Source of the DNA: Candidatus Pelagibacter communis | GTDB lineage: Bacteria > Pseudomonadota > Alphaproteobacteria > Pelagibacterales > Pelagibacteraceae | Assembly: GCF_001179925.1 (NCBI RefSeq) | Contig: NZ_CVSF01000041.1 | Span: 1 to 64,000 of the forward strand | Reading direction: 5' to 3' | Length of the DNA stretch: 64,000 nucleotides | In this document: positions 15,432-24,783 of the stretch, piece by piece | Layout: every line of letters begins with the position of its first letter | Numbering within the stretch: position 1 is the stretch's first letter | Program-made: the position numbers and the translations under genes | The notes under the pieces: model-generated | Database searches by the model: none | The model's input: only the letters and a program-made list of their open reading frames with translations | What the model was told of the DNA's origin: nothing

Positions 15432-17290
15432 TGGCTAAACATAAAACTCATTACGAAGAATGCGATGTACTAGTAGTTGGTGGTGGTATGGCTGGTACAG
15501 GTGCTACTTTCGAGGCAAGGCACTGGGGTAGAGACTTAAAAATTGTTTGTGTTGAAAAAGCGAACATAGATAGAAGCGGAGCTGTAGCTCAAGGTCTGTA
15601 TGCAATTAATTGTTATATGGGAATGCAATGGAATGAAAACCAACCTGAAGATCATGTGAGATATGCAAGAAATGATTTAATGGGAATGGTAAGAGAAGAT
15701 TTAGGATACGATATGGCTCGTCACGTGGACTCTACTGTTCACATGTTTGACGAATGGGGTCTTCCAATGATGAAAAACGAAAAAACTGGTAGATACCTAA
15801 GAGAGGGTAAGTGGCAAATTATGATTCATGGTGAGAGTTATAAGCCAATAGTTGCTGAAGCTGCAAAAAAATCTGCCGATAAAATTTATAACAGAATAAT
15901 GATAACTCATTTGCTTATGGATGAGGCTCAAGAAAATAGAATTGGTGGGGCAGTTGGTTTTAATATGAGAACTGGTGACTTCCATGTCTTTAGAGCTAAA
16001 ACTGTGATTGTTGCTGCTGGAGGAGCATCTCATATATTTAAACCAAGAGCAGTTGGAGAAGGTATGGGAAGAACTTGGTATGCTCCTTGGAGCAATGGTT
16101 CTGCATATGCATTACCAATTGCAGCAGGTGCAAAAATGACTCAAATGGAAAATAGAATTGTATTATGTAGATTTAAAGATGGTTATGGACCAGTTGGTGC
16201 TTATTTTTTACATTTAAAAACATACACACAAAATGCTAATGGCGAAAACTATGAGAAAAAATGGTATGACCAAACTAAAGAGTTAGTAGGAGAGTATATC
16301 GATCATCATCCAACACCTACTTGTTTAAGAAATCATGCATTTATACAAGAAGTGGCTGCAGGTGGAGGACCAATTCACATGGTTACTAAAGAAGCTTTTC
16401 AAGATCCACATTTAGAAACAGTTGGATGGGAAAACTTTTTAGGAATGACAGTTGGTCAAGCTGTAGTTTGGGCATCACAAAATATTGATCCAAAATATAC
16501 AAATCCTGAACTAACTACATCTGAACCTTACGTTATGGGATCACATGCAACATGTTCTGGAGCTTGGGTAAGTGGACCAGAGGATTTATCACCACCAGAA
16601 TATTTCTGGGGATATAATAGAATGTTAACTATTGACGGTCTTTTTGGTGCAGGTGATACTGTTGGTGGAAGTGCTCACAAATTTTCATCAGGTTCGTTTA
16701 CTGAAGGTAGATTAGCTGCAAAAGCAGCTGTTAAATATATTGATGATAAAAAAGCTGAAGGAATTAATGTATCAGACAAACAGTGTGAGAATTTTAAAAC
16801 TGCTGTATATAAACCACTAGATACTTATACTATCGCTCAAAATGAAATCACAGGTGGAACGGTTTCACCAAGTTATATTTCTCCAATTCAAGGTTTACAA
16901 AGACTTCAAAAAATTATGGATGAATACGTTGGTGGAATTACATCTAATTATATGACTAACGGAAATATGTTAAAAAGAGCTTTAGAGCTTCTTGAATGGC
17001 TTCAAGAGGACTTAGAAAAAGTAGGCGCGGAAGATTATCATCAATTAATGAGAGCATGGGAATTAAAACATAGAACTTTAACTTCTCAATGTGTAACAGA
17101 ACATACTTTATTTAGAGAAGAAACACGTTGGCCTGGGTATTATTATAGAGGTGACCATATGAAGCTTGATGATGAGAACTGGCACTGTCTAACAGTTTCA
17201 AGAAGAGACCCTAAAACAGGTAAATTCACAATGGAAAAAGTGCCTGTTTATCATATAGTTGATGAGAACGAGAAGAAAAAAGCCTCTTAA
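15431..17290 (+). CDS. aprA: Adenylylsulfate reductase alpha subunit
   Basis: The 619-residue FAD enzyme interconverts sulfite plus AMP and APS. The dinucleotide-binding VVGGGMAGTGATFEA is at residues 15-29, and HATCSGAWVSGPED and GDTVGGSAHKFSSGSFTEGR are typical AprA blocks. In aerobic marine alphaproteobacteria the enzyme is assumed to run in the sulfite-oxidising direction. The neighbours Xsc and SuyAB both release sulfite, which fits. ATP sulfurylase, needed to turn APS into sulfate plus ATP, is not in the window. Confidence 0.96.
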   Translation: MAKHKTHYEECDVLVVGGGMAGTGATFEARHWGRDLKIVCVEKANIDRSGAVAQGLYAINCYMGMQWNENQPEDHVRYARNDLMGMVREDLGYDMARHVDSTVHMFDEWGLPMMKNEKTGRYLREGKWQIMIHGESYKPIVAEAAKKSADKIYNRIMITHLLMDEAQENRIGGAVGFNMRTGDFHVFRAKTVIVAAGGASHIFKPRAVGEGMGRTWYAPWSNGSAYALPIAAGAKMTQMENRIVLCRFKDGYGPVGAYFLHLKTYTQNANGENYEKKWYDQTKELVGEYIDHHPTPTCLRNHAFIQEVAAGGGPIHMVTKEAFQDPHLETVGWENFLGMTVGQAVVWASQNIDPKYTNPELTTSEPYVMGSHATCSGAWVSGPEDLSPPEYFWGYNRMLTIDGLFGAGDTVGGSAHKFSSGSFTEGRLAAKAAVKYIDDKKAEGINVSDKQCENFKTAVYKPLDTYTIAQNEITGGTVSPSYISPIQGLQRLQKIMDEYVGGITSNYMTNGNMLKRALELLEWLQEDLEKVGAEDYHQLMRAWELKHRTLTSQCVTEHTLFREETRWPGYYYRGDHMKLDDENWHCLTVSRRDPKTGKFTMEKVPVYHIVDENEKKKAS

Positions 17291-17312
17291 TCAATATTAA
17301 AGAATAAAAGCT

Positions 17313-17663
17313 ATGGATCTTTTATCCAAATCTGATGATGAAATATTTACTATAGGCAAACCTTTATGGGAAAACTTAGTAAGATCTTCAAATCTTAAAG
17401 ATTATGGGGGTTTTACAAGAGATTTTTCAACACAAATGTTATTTGGAGCTAATGAAGTAGAACTGGGTAAACAGTGGGCCAACAACGAGCTTATTACTAA
17501 CCTCAATGAAACTTATGAACCTTTCGGCACATTAAGAAGGGGTGAACACATAACTGTTTTAATCAAGCAAACAAACAAGAAAATTCCTGGAGAGTTCCTA
17601 GGAAGACTAGTTTTAGGAGTTGAGGATGGAGAGATTAAGGTCTTTGGGGCAACGATCTATTAA
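17313..17663 (+). CDS. Unknown 116-residue protein of the apr operon
   Basis: I do not recognise the family. The product is soluble, with no signal peptide, helix or Cys pair. It starts MDLLSKSDDEIF, has LWENLVRSSN, and ends GEIKVFGATIY after alternating hydrophobic strands, giving an alpha-then-beta pattern. It lies 22 nt after aprA and is read in the same direction, so a role in APS reductase assembly or in sulfite handling is a guess from position only. Confidence 0.7.
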   Translation: MDLLSKSDDEIFTIGKPLWENLVRSSNLKDYGGFTRDFSTQMLFGANEVELGKQWANNELITNLNETYEPFGTLRRGEHITVLIKQTNKKIPGEFLGRLVLGVEDGEIKVFGATIY

Positions 17664-17696
17664 TTTAAAAAAATTACCGTTCTAAGTAATTATTAT

Positions 17697-17724
17697 TTGA
17701 CAATTTTTACCCTGGGTGTATTCA
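17697..17724 (+). promoter_or_regulatory. Predicted sigma70 promoter ahead of the 44-residue ORF and tauE-like gene
   Basis: Perfect -35 TTGACA (17697-17702), 16-bp spacer ending in TG, and -10 TATTCA (17719-17724). The start would be close to 17731, only a few bases before the ATG at 17734, so the first ORF could be leaderless or nearly so. Confidence 0.5.
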
Positions 17725-17733
17725 GAAATATAT

Positions 17734-17868
17734 ATGCATCTTTCAAATATAAAAATTTTCCAAAAAATAAATAATAATAAAACGACTTATATTAAAACAG
17801 GAATTTTTTCAGCTATAGTTGCTTGTTGGGGTGTTATCTTAGTTGGAACTTTTCTAACTTTTAAATAA
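17734..17868 (+). CDS. 44-residue single-pass membrane microprotein
   Basis: The product begins MHLSNIKIFQKI, has a polar stretch, and then the hydrophobic segment GIFSAIVACWGVILVGTFL near residues 23-41. The stop comes 26 nt before the tauE-like start on the same strand. A perfect TTGACA-type promoter lies just upstream. The family is unknown; it may be an accessory of the neighbouring exporter. Confidence 0.6.
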   Translation: MHLSNIKIFQKINNNKTTYIKTGIFSAIVACWGVILVGTFLTFK

Positions 17869-17894
17869 ATTATATTTTATAATTTTTATTTTAA

Positions 17895-18980
17895 ATGGAA
17901 GTTTTTTTACCCATAGCTCAAGTATTCATTAATCCAATAGAAATTCTTTTATTAAGTGCCATCGTTGGAGTTCTATCAGGATTGTTTGGTGTTGGTGGTG
18001 GATTTTTAATGACACCATTTTTGATTTTTATGGGAATTCCACCGGCATATGCAGTTGCAAATGAAGCTAATAACATTTTAGCTACGTCTGTCTCAGGATC
18101 AACAACTCACTATTTAAAAAATACTTTAGATTATAAAATGGGTTTTATGATTGTAATAGGTGGAGCAATAGGAACTTCGTTAGGAATTTATACTTTTACT
18201 TATTTTAAAGGTATTGGAAAAATTGATACAGTTATTTCTTTAGCTTATATGTACATCCTCGCAATAATTGGAACTTTAATGTTAGTGGAAAGTCTTGGTG
18301 AAATTGATAAGGCAAAAAAAAACGTTGTTGAAAGAAAAAAACTACATGTTCATTACTGGATACATGGACTGCCTTTCAGAATGAGATTTCCAAAATCAAA
18401 ATTATATGAAAGTATTTTTACACCAATTATTATTGGTTTATTTGTTGGATTTATTGCTGCAATAATGGGCATAGGTGGAGCTTTTATATTAGTGCCTGCA
18501 ATGATTTATATTATTAAAATGCCAACAAGATTGGTTCCAGGTACATCTTTATTTGTTACTATTTTTGTAAGTGTAATAGTTACTTTTTTACATTCAATTA
18601 ATTACGGTTCGATAGATCTAATGTTAGTTTTATTACTAGTGGTTGGTTCTATTGTAGGTGTTCAAGTTGGACAAAAACTTGGAGAACAAATTGATAGCTC
18701 AGGATTAAAAGCTTTATTAGCAATTTTATTATTAGTAGTTGGTATAGCTATTGCTTATGATACTTTTTTTGCTAATGAAATTTCAAATCAAATTACAAAA
18801 AACCCTAACACGGATTTAAATTTTTTTTCAAAATTTATTGAGGAATTTTCTAAAGACATGCCTTTCTTCTATGGATTATTTTCTATTATGTTTGCTGTAA
18901 TTTTGGGGATTGGTGCAGCGTTTATAAGAAGATTTTTATCTAATTTAAGAAAAAAATACTTAATTAAAGCTGCTAAATAA
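17895..18980 (+). CDS. TauE/SafE-family sulfite or organosulfonate exporter
   Basis: The 361-residue membrane protein has about nine helices. The two family repeats are seen: GLFGVGGGFLMTPFLIFMG near residue 30 and AAIMGIGGAFILVPAMIYI near residue 190, with a cytoplasmic loop between them. TauE/SafE proteins are linked to export of sulfite or sulfoacetate in sulfonate degraders. The location between aprBA and suyAB-xsc supports sulfite export. Anion choice is inference. Confidence 0.85.
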   Translation: MEVFLPIAQVFINPIEILLLSAIVGVLSGLFGVGGGFLMTPFLIFMGIPPAYAVANEANNILATSVSGSTTHYLKNTLDYKMGFMIVIGGAIGTSLGIYTFTYFKGIGKIDTVISLAYMYILAIIGTLMLVESLGEIDKAKKNVVERKKLHVHYWIHGLPFRMRFPKSKLYESIFTPIIIGLFVGFIAAIMGIGGAFILVPAMIYIIKMPTRLVPGTSLFVTIFVSVIVTFLHSINYGSIDLMLVLLLVVGSIVGVQVGQKLGEQIDSSGLKALLAILLLVVGIAIAYDTFFANEISNQITKNPNTDLNFFSKFIEEFSKDMPFFYGLFSIMFAVILGIGAAFIRRFLSNLRKKYLIKAAK

Positions 18981-20040
18981 AAAATTTTAAATAACTTTCA
19001 ATAGTAACAATACAAACTATCCCCACTGTAAGCATTCCGATAAATCCAACAATAAATGGTTTATATCCCATGCTTTTGATATCTTTTAAATTTGTAGACA
19101 AACCTATGGCCGCCATTGCCATGGTTAAAAAAATTTTAGATGATTGTTTAATAATTTCTATTGTCTCTATCCAGTTTGAAGTTGAGTTAAACATTTCATC
19201 TCCAAGATTTCTTATTATGATCATTCCAACAAAGCCCAAAACAAAATATGGAAAAATATTAAGTATAGAATAATTTTTTTCCTTTGTTTGACCTCTGTTA
19301 TATAGAAATGCAAAAAGGGGAATCATTATGATTAAGAATGTATTACGAATAAGTTTTGTGACTGTTGCTATATTTAATGTTTCAGGACTGTTATATTGCT
19401 GTTCATATATAAGTCCTGCAGCAGCTACTTGAGAAGTTTCATGAATAGAAGTTCCTAAAAATAAGCCAATTAAAAGAGACTCTCCATCAAAATAAATGTT
19501 AGCAAAATAGGGATAAATCAACATGGAAAGTATTCCAAAAAAAGTAATATTTGCTATCGCGTAAGATACTTCACTTTTATTTGCTTTTATTACTGGTGCA
19601 GTGGCCATTATCGCTGTAGTTCCACAAACAGTGCTTCCTATTGAAATTAAATAAGCCATTCTAGTCGGAATTTTGAGTTTTTTTATTAAAAGTTTAATAA
19701 CAACTAAAACACTTATTATGCATATAATGATTAATGGAAAAGCAATTTTACCAAAGTCTAAAAACTCAAATGGTTTAAGCTGTATGCCTAGAAAAATTAT
19801 TCCAAGTTTTAAAATGTACTCTCTTGTAAAATCTAATCCTTTTTGAAAACTGTCTCTTATTTTAAAAAAATTACCAAAAAACATTCCCAACAAAATTGCA
19901 ATCATTGCAGTAGAAATAGGACTTTTCGTATATCCTAAAAGTTCAATACCAATTATATTGTTGAAACCTTGCGAAATTGTATAAAGTACAAATGCAAGAA
20001 TTATACCTGGTATAATTACCAAATATTTTTTAACTACCAT
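18973..20040 (-). CDS. YeiH/UPF0324-family putative sulfate exporter
   Basis: The 355-residue protein has about ten helices. Family blocks are GTSIHETSQVAAAG near residue 205, STVCGTTAIMATAPVI near residue 135, and FKIRDSFQKGLDFTREYILKLG cut here to the key residues around positions 60-80. UPF0324 proteins are annotated as sulfate exporters, with little direct proof. It lies 14 nt after suyB and in the same direction, so it belongs to the suyA-suyB-yeiH unit. The end overlaps the tauE-like gene by 8 nt. Confidence 0.85.
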   Translation of the reverse strand: MVVKKYLVIIPGIILAFVLYTISQGFNNIIGIELLGYTKSPISTAMIAILLGMFFGNFFKIRDSFQKGLDFTREYILKLGIIFLGIQLKPFEFLDFGKIAFPLIIICIISVLVVIKLLIKKLKIPTRMAYLISIGSTVCGTTAIMATAPVIKANKSEVSYAIANITFFGILSMLIYPYFANIYFDGESLLIGLFLGTSIHETSQVAAAGLIYEQQYNSPETLNIATVTKLIRNTFLIIMIPLFAFLYNRGQTKEKNYSILNIFPYFVLGFVGMIIIRNLGDEMFNSTSNWIETIEIIKQSSKIFLTMAMAAIGLSTNLKDIKSMGYKPFIVGFIGMLTVGIVCIVTIESYLKFFI

Positions 20041-20054
20041 TTTTTAAGTGATTA

Positions 20055-21221
20055 TTAAGCGCTTCTGTAAAGTTTTGTCATAACAAATTCTCTATGACCT
20101 AAAGCTTCAGCACAAGTTAATCTTCCATTAGCAACTTTTAAAGTAGTCTCAATAAGTTTATCTCCAGCTTGAGACATATTCATTTCTCTTGAAAGAATTT
20201 TAGAAACATCACAATCAATGTGTTCACCCATGCCTTTTACAGTTAAAGGATTAGCAGTTAATTTTACCACTGGTTCAATTGGGTTACCGACAATGTTTCC
20301 TTGACCTGTAGGGAAAAGATGAATATTGAAACCTGCTGCAGCTTGTAAAGTTACACACTCGGCTGCTGCTGAAGAAGTATCCATAAAATATAAACCTTTA
20401 CCTTTTTTTGGTTCCTCTGCTGGTTCTAACACATCTACAAATTTACAATTTCCAATTTTTTGAAAATTACCAAATGCTTTTTCCTCAATTGTAGTTAGTC
20501 CACCTGCAATGTTACCTGCAGTTGGTTGGCTCTCTGAAAGATCATCAGTTGCTTCTTTTAAGATAAAATCATTATAAGCACTCCAAGTTTTCATAAATTT
20601 ATCTGAAGCCTCTTTGGTTGCGCCTCTTGTTGCACAAACTTTTTCAGCCCCAGTTAATTCTGATGTTTCACCAAAACATAAATGAACACCTAGTGGCTCA
20701 AGTTTATCCATTAAATTTCCAACTGTTGGGTTTGCTGCTAGACCAGATGTAGTATCAGATTCGCCACACTTTACAGAAATCCAAAGATCACTTATTGGAC
20801 ATTCCTCTCTTTGTTTTTCTGAAGCCCACATTACATACTCTTGTGCTTTCTTTGAAGCTTTCATAACTGTTCCAATATCTCCAGTTCGCTCAATGTGAAA
20901 ACCTTCAACTGGCTTTCCGGTTTTTGCTATTCCATCAACTATTTTTTTTGTCCACTTAGGCTCAATACCAATCACAATAACAGCGGCTACATTAGGATTA
21001 CTACCCGTTCCTATCATAGTTCTAAAATGTAATTCTAGATCTGCCCCAAATTGTAATCTTCCATATGAATGAGGAAGTGCAATTGTCCCTTTAATATTAT
21101 TTGCTACTGCTTCTGCACATGCATTTGAAATATCATCTACAGGTAAAATTATTACATGATTTCTAGTTCCAGCTCTTCCATTTTCTCTTTTATAACCTAA
21201 AAAACTTTTTGGAATTTCCAT
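20055..21221 (-). CDS. suyB: (3R)-sulfolactate sulfo-lyase large subunit (UxaA family)
   Basis: The 388-residue protein is of the altronate dehydratase C-terminal type: [19 protein letters not shown] at the start, [20 protein letters not shown] in the middle and [20 protein letters not shown] near the end. SuyAB splits sulfolactate to pyruvate and sulfite. The related altronate and galactarate dehydratases share these motifs, but separate small subunit suyA and adjacent xsc favour the sulfonate role. Cys residues in KCGES may hold an iron centre. Confidence 0.85.
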   Translation of the reverse strand: MEIPKSFLGYKRENGRAGTRNHVIILPVDDISNACAEAVANNIKGTIALPHSYGRLQFGADLELHFRTMIGTGSNPNVAAVIVIGIEPKWTKKIVDGIAKTGKPVEGFHIERTGDIGTVMKASKKAQEYVMWASEKQREECPISDLWISVKCGESDTTSGLAANPTVGNLMDKLEPLGVHLCFGETSELTGAEKVCATRGATKEASDKFMKTWSAYNDFILKEATDDLSESQPTAGNIAGGLTTIEEKAFGNFQKIGNCKFVDVLEPAEEPKKGKGLYFMDTSSAAAECVTLQAAAGFNIHLFPTGQGNIVGNPIEPVVKLTANPLTVKGMGEHIDCDVSKILSREMNMSQAGDKLIETTLKVANGRLTCAEALGHREFVMTKLYRSA

Positions 21222-21225
21222 ATTT

Positions 21226-21510
21226 CTACCACTTCTTAGTTTTTACATTGTGCACATGCACATGCTCACCTTTTTTAATTGCTTTGACAACCTTACCAAT
21301 ATCATGACCATATTTTAGAATTGTATCTCCCTCTTTTAAATCGGCCATTGCTATTTTGTGACCTAAAGGGATTTCATCTACTGATTGAATGGTTGTAGAG
21401 CTATCATTTTCCATAATCCAGCATTTACAGTCTTGTTTTGGAGTTATTTTTTCGATAACGACTACCCCGACATTATCTTTTTGGTCGTGGATTATGATGT
21501 CAGTCGCCAT
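21226..21510 (-). CDS. suyA: (3R)-sulfolactate sulfo-lyase small subunit (SAF domain)
   Basis: The 94-residue protein begins [18 protein letters not shown] and ends [12 protein letters not shown], as in SuyA and UxaA N-terminal SAF domains. It pairs with suyB, 4 nt downstream. I chose the ATG at 21510, because the upstream ATG at 21567 adds 19 residues without family likeness. TATAAT lies 1 nt before this ATG on the minus strand, so if that is the -10 box the mRNA would be leaderless. Confidence 0.85.
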   Translation of the reverse strand: MATDIIIHDQKDNVGVVVIEKITPKQDCKCWIMENDSSTTIQSVDEIPLGHKIAMADLKEGDTILKYGHDIGKVVKAIKKGEHVHVHNVKTKKW

Positions 21511-21626
21511 TATTATAGTGTCGATTTGTTTATTTGAATTTTGTGAAATCTTATATATTAATCGCAAAAATTAACAATTAGTTTTTAAAAAAATTATTCA
21601 TATATTAATTTAGAAAGGTTCTATAA

Positions 21627-23411
21627 ATGACAAAAATGACAACAGAAGAAGCTTTTGTAAAAGTTTTACAAATGCGCGGTATTGAACATGCCTTTGGTAT
21701 TATAGGATCAGCGTTCATGCCTATATCTGACATCTTCCCAGACGCAGGAATTACTTTTTGGGATGTTGCTCATGAAACTAATGGTGGATTAATTGCCGAT
21801 GGTTATACGAGAGCCACTGGAAAAATGTCTATGGTCATTGCACAAAACGGACCTGGTATCACTGGTTTAGTTACACCTATTAAAACTGCTTATTGGAATC
21901 ATACTCCATTATTATTAGTAACACCTCAAGCTGCTAATAAAACTATGGGTCAAGGTGGTTTTCAAGAAGTTGAACAAATGAATTTATTTAAGGATATGGT
22001 CTGTTATCAGGAAGAGGTAAGAGATCCATCAAGAATGGCTGAAGTTTTAAATAGAGTTATTGAAAAAGCAATTAGAGGTTCAGCACCAGCACAAATAAAT
22101 GTTCCAAGAGATTATTGGACACAAGTTATCGATATTGAATTACCACCGATTGTAAGATTAGAAAGACAAGGTGGAGGTGCAGATGCAATTGATAAAGCAG
22201 CAAAACTTTTATCAAATGCAAAGTTCCCAGTTATTTTATCAGGTGCAGGAGTTGTGATTGGTGGAGCTGTTGAAGAAACAAAAAAACTTGCTGAAAAGTT
22301 AGACTCGCCAGTTTGTTCTGGTTATCAACATAATGATAGTTTTCCAGGAAGCCATCCATTAGCTGTTGGACCATTAGGATATAATGGATCAAAGGCCGCA
22401 ATGGAATTAATTTCAAAAGCAGATGTTGTTTTAGCGTTAGGTACTAGACTGAATCCTTTTTCAACACTTCCTGGATATGGAATTGATTATTGGCCAAAGA
22501 ATGCAAGTATAATTCAAGTAGATATGAACCCAGATAGAATTGGATTAACAAAAAAAGTAACAGTCGGAATTAGTGGGGATGCAAAGTTAGTTGCTACGCA
22601 AATTTTAGAAAAATTATCTGTGAATGCTGGAGATGCTGACAGACAAAAAAGAAAAGATTTAATTCATCAAACAAAATCTGCTTGGTTACAAAAATTATCA
22701 AGTTTAGATCATGAAGATGATGATAAAGGAACAGTTTGGAATAAAGAGGCAAGAGAGAGAGATAAAGATAGAATGTCACCAAGACAAGCTTGGAGAGCTA
22801 TACAAGCTGGAATGCCAGAGGATGTAATTATCTCAAGTGATATTGGAAATAATTGCGCTATTGGAAATGCTTATCCAACTTTTGAAAAGCCTAGAAAATA
22901 TTTAGCGCCAGGTTTATTTGGACCCTGTGGTTATGGCTTTCCATCAATACTAGGAGCAAAAATAGGCTGCCCTGAAACTCCAGTAATTGGTTTTGCAGGC
23001 GATGGAGCATTTGGAATAAGTATGAACGAAATGAGTTCTTGTGCTCGCGAAGAATGGCCTTCAATTACAATGGTTATTTTCAGAAATTATCAATGGGGTG
23101 CAGAAAAAAGAAATACAACTTTGTGGTACGATAATAATTTTATAGGCACAGAATTAGATCCAAATTTGAGTTATGCTAAAGTTGCAGACGCGTGTGGTTT
23201 AAAAGGTGTTACTGTTAAAACTATGGAAGAAACTACTGCTGCAATTAAGCAATCTTGTGAGGATCAAAAAAAAGGTATTACAACATTTATAGAGGTAATT
23301 CTGAACCAAGAACTTGGTGAACCTTTTAGAAGAGATGCAATGAAGGCACCAGTCAAAGTTGCTGGTATTAAAAAAGAAGATATGAAAAAGCAACCTTCTT
23401 TAGTTTCTTAA
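21627..23411 (+). CDS. xsc: Sulfoacetaldehyde acetyltransferase Xsc
   Basis: The 594-residue ThDP enzyme converts sulfoacetaldehyde and phosphate to acetyl phosphate and sulfite. DVAHETNGGLIADGYTRATG carries the catalytic Glu near residue 51. The ThDP-binding GDGAFGISMNEMSS block is near residue 457, and RNYQWGAEKRN and GTELDPNLSYAKVA near 495-525 are, as I recall, typical of Xsc rather than acetolactate synthase. An AGAAAGG ribosome site is upstream. It diverges from suyAB over 116 bp. No phosphotransacetylase gene is in the window. Confidence 0.92.
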   Translation: MTKMTTEEAFVKVLQMRGIEHAFGIIGSAFMPISDIFPDAGITFWDVAHETNGGLIADGYTRATGKMSMVIAQNGPGITGLVTPIKTAYWNHTPLLLVTPQAANKTMGQGGFQEVEQMNLFKDMVCYQEEVRDPSRMAEVLNRVIEKAIRGSAPAQINVPRDYWTQVIDIELPPIVRLERQGGGADAIDKAAKLLSNAKFPVILSGAGVVIGGAVEETKKLAEKLDSPVCSGYQHNDSFPGSHPLAVGPLGYNGSKAAMELISKADVVLALGTRLNPFSTLPGYGIDYWPKNASIIQVDMNPDRIGLTKKVTVGISGDAKLVATQILEKLSVNAGDADRQKRKDLIHQTKSAWLQKLSSLDHEDDDKGTVWNKEARERDKDRMSPRQAWRAIQAGMPEDVIISSDIGNNCAIGNAYPTFEKPRKYLAPGLFGPCGYGFPSILGAKIGCPETPVIGFAGDGAFGISMNEMSSCAREEWPSITMVIFRNYQWGAEKRNTTLWYDNNFIGTELDPNLSYAKVADACGLKGVTVKTMEETTAAIKQSCEDQKKGITTFIEVILNQELGEPFRRDAMKAPVKVAGIKKEDMKKQPSLVS

Positions 23412-23450
23412 GATCTTTAAAATAGTAAACAATTATCGTAATCTTTCTTT

Positions 23451-24755
23451 ATGGAAGTTGTTAATGATAATTGTTGTAGTTGGGTAAACGATCTCAATCC
23501 CAGAACAAATATTCAAAAACTTTCTTCTGATTTAAGTTGCGAGTGGTTAATAGTAGGCGCTGGGTATACAGGACTTTCTGCTGCAAGAAAATTAGGTCAG
23601 CTTTATCCTAATCAAAAAATTTTATTAGTTGATGCTCAATTAGCAGGTGAGGGTGCAAGCTCAAGAAATTCAGGTTATTTAGTTGATACTACACTTAATG
23701 ATGGTTTCACTTCTAATAAAGAATTAGAAAATTATAAAAAAAAATCTGATATTTATAAATTAGGCATAGATGCAGTTAAAAAATTCATTAAAGAGTATCA
23801 GGTTGATTGTGATTGGAACGAAAGTGGAAAGTATTTTGCATCATCAAACACTGAAGATAAAAATATCTTAGAAAATTTTTCAGACACTCTGTCTAAATTA
23901 GGATTTAAGCATAATTTATTATTTCAAAAAGAACTTACAAAAAGATTAGGTACTACCTTCTATAACATTGCTCTTCACACAAAAGGAGGAATCCTATTGC
24001 ATCCAGGTAAATTAGTAAGAGCAATGATTGACACATTGCCTGACAATGTAAAACTTTATGAGAATTCATTGCTATTAAACTGGAAAAAGATTGATGGTTT
24101 AATAAATTGTAATTTCAAAAATGGCTCAATAAAAACAAAAAGAATAATCTTTGCAACTAATGGATTTCTTAAATCACTCGGTATTAAAGTAAATTATAAT
24201 TTTCCAATAACTCTAACCGCTAGTATGACAAGGCCTTTAACTGAAAAAGAATTTATATCTATTGGAGAACCAAAAGAATGGGGTGTTTTACCTGTTAGAC
24301 CAATGGGTGCAACAATTAGAATGACCAAAGATAGAAGAATTTTAATAAGAAATACTGCAGAAGTTCATAATCCATTCCAGATGTCTAAATCTATTTTGGA
24401 AAAAAGATCTATAAAGCAAAAGATTGGTATTAAAAAAAGATTTCCACTATTTCCAGATGATATAATCCAATCAACTTGGTCAGGAATTGTCTCTAGAACC
24501 AGAAATAGTTCTCAAATCTTTGAAAAAATTCAAGAAAATATATTTGTTGCAGGTTGTTATAATGGTTCAGGCATTGGAGTAGGCACATTATTTGGTGAAC
24601 AAATTGCTATAAAGGCTAGCAATGAAAACACAAAAGAAATTGAAACTATTGAGGCAAGAACCAAGCCAACTTGGTTACCACCACAACCTTTTTTGGATTT
24701 TGGAGTAAAAGCTAGACTTATGTATGAAAGATTAAGAGCTAGATCTGAAATTTAA
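23451..24755 (+). CDS. FAD-dependent amine oxidoreductase (DAO fold, PuuB/OrdL-like)
   Basis: The 434-residue flavoprotein has the dinucleotide motif LIVGAGYTGLSAARKLG near residue 33, followed by GEGASSRNSGYL, which in this branch is near the flavin. The C-terminal VAGCYNGSGIGVGTLFGE is typical of DAO-type oxidases. Such enzymes oxidise secondary or primary amines. Placed 39 nt after xsc, it could form sulfoacetaldehyde from taurine or an N-methylated relative, as TauXY does elsewhere; no small partner subunit is seen. This substrate is a hypothesis. Confidence 0.75.
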   Translation: MEVVNDNCCSWVNDLNPRTNIQKLSSDLSCEWLIVGAGYTGLSAARKLGQLYPNQKILLVDAQLAGEGASSRNSGYLVDTTLNDGFTSNKELENYKKKSDIYKLGIDAVKKFIKEYQVDCDWNESGKYFASSNTEDKNILENFSDTLSKLGFKHNLLFQKELTKRLGTTFYNIALHTKGGILLHPGKLVRAMIDTLPDNVKLYENSLLLNWKKIDGLINCNFKNGSIKTKRIIFATNGFLKSLGIKVNYNFPITLTASMTRPLTEKEFISIGEPKEWGVLPVRPMGATIRMTKDRRILIRNTAEVHNPFQMSKSILEKRSIKQKIGIKKRFPLFPDDIIQSTWSGIVSRTRNSSQIFEKIQENIFVAGCYNGSGIGVGTLFGEQIAIKASNENTKEIETIEARTKPTWLPPQPFLDFGVKARLMYERLRARSEI

Positions 24756-24783
24756 ACTGGGAGCTCTGTTGCCAGTTGCACTA

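Noticed and set aside
20055-21510. Altronate dehydratase (UxaA) as two genes
   Set aside because: Motifs are shared, but the neighbours xsc, aprBA and two exporters favour SuyAB; kept as an alternative only.
21511-21567. N-terminal extension of suyA
   Set aside because: The added 19 residues do not fit Suy[10 protein letters not shown] is the natural start.
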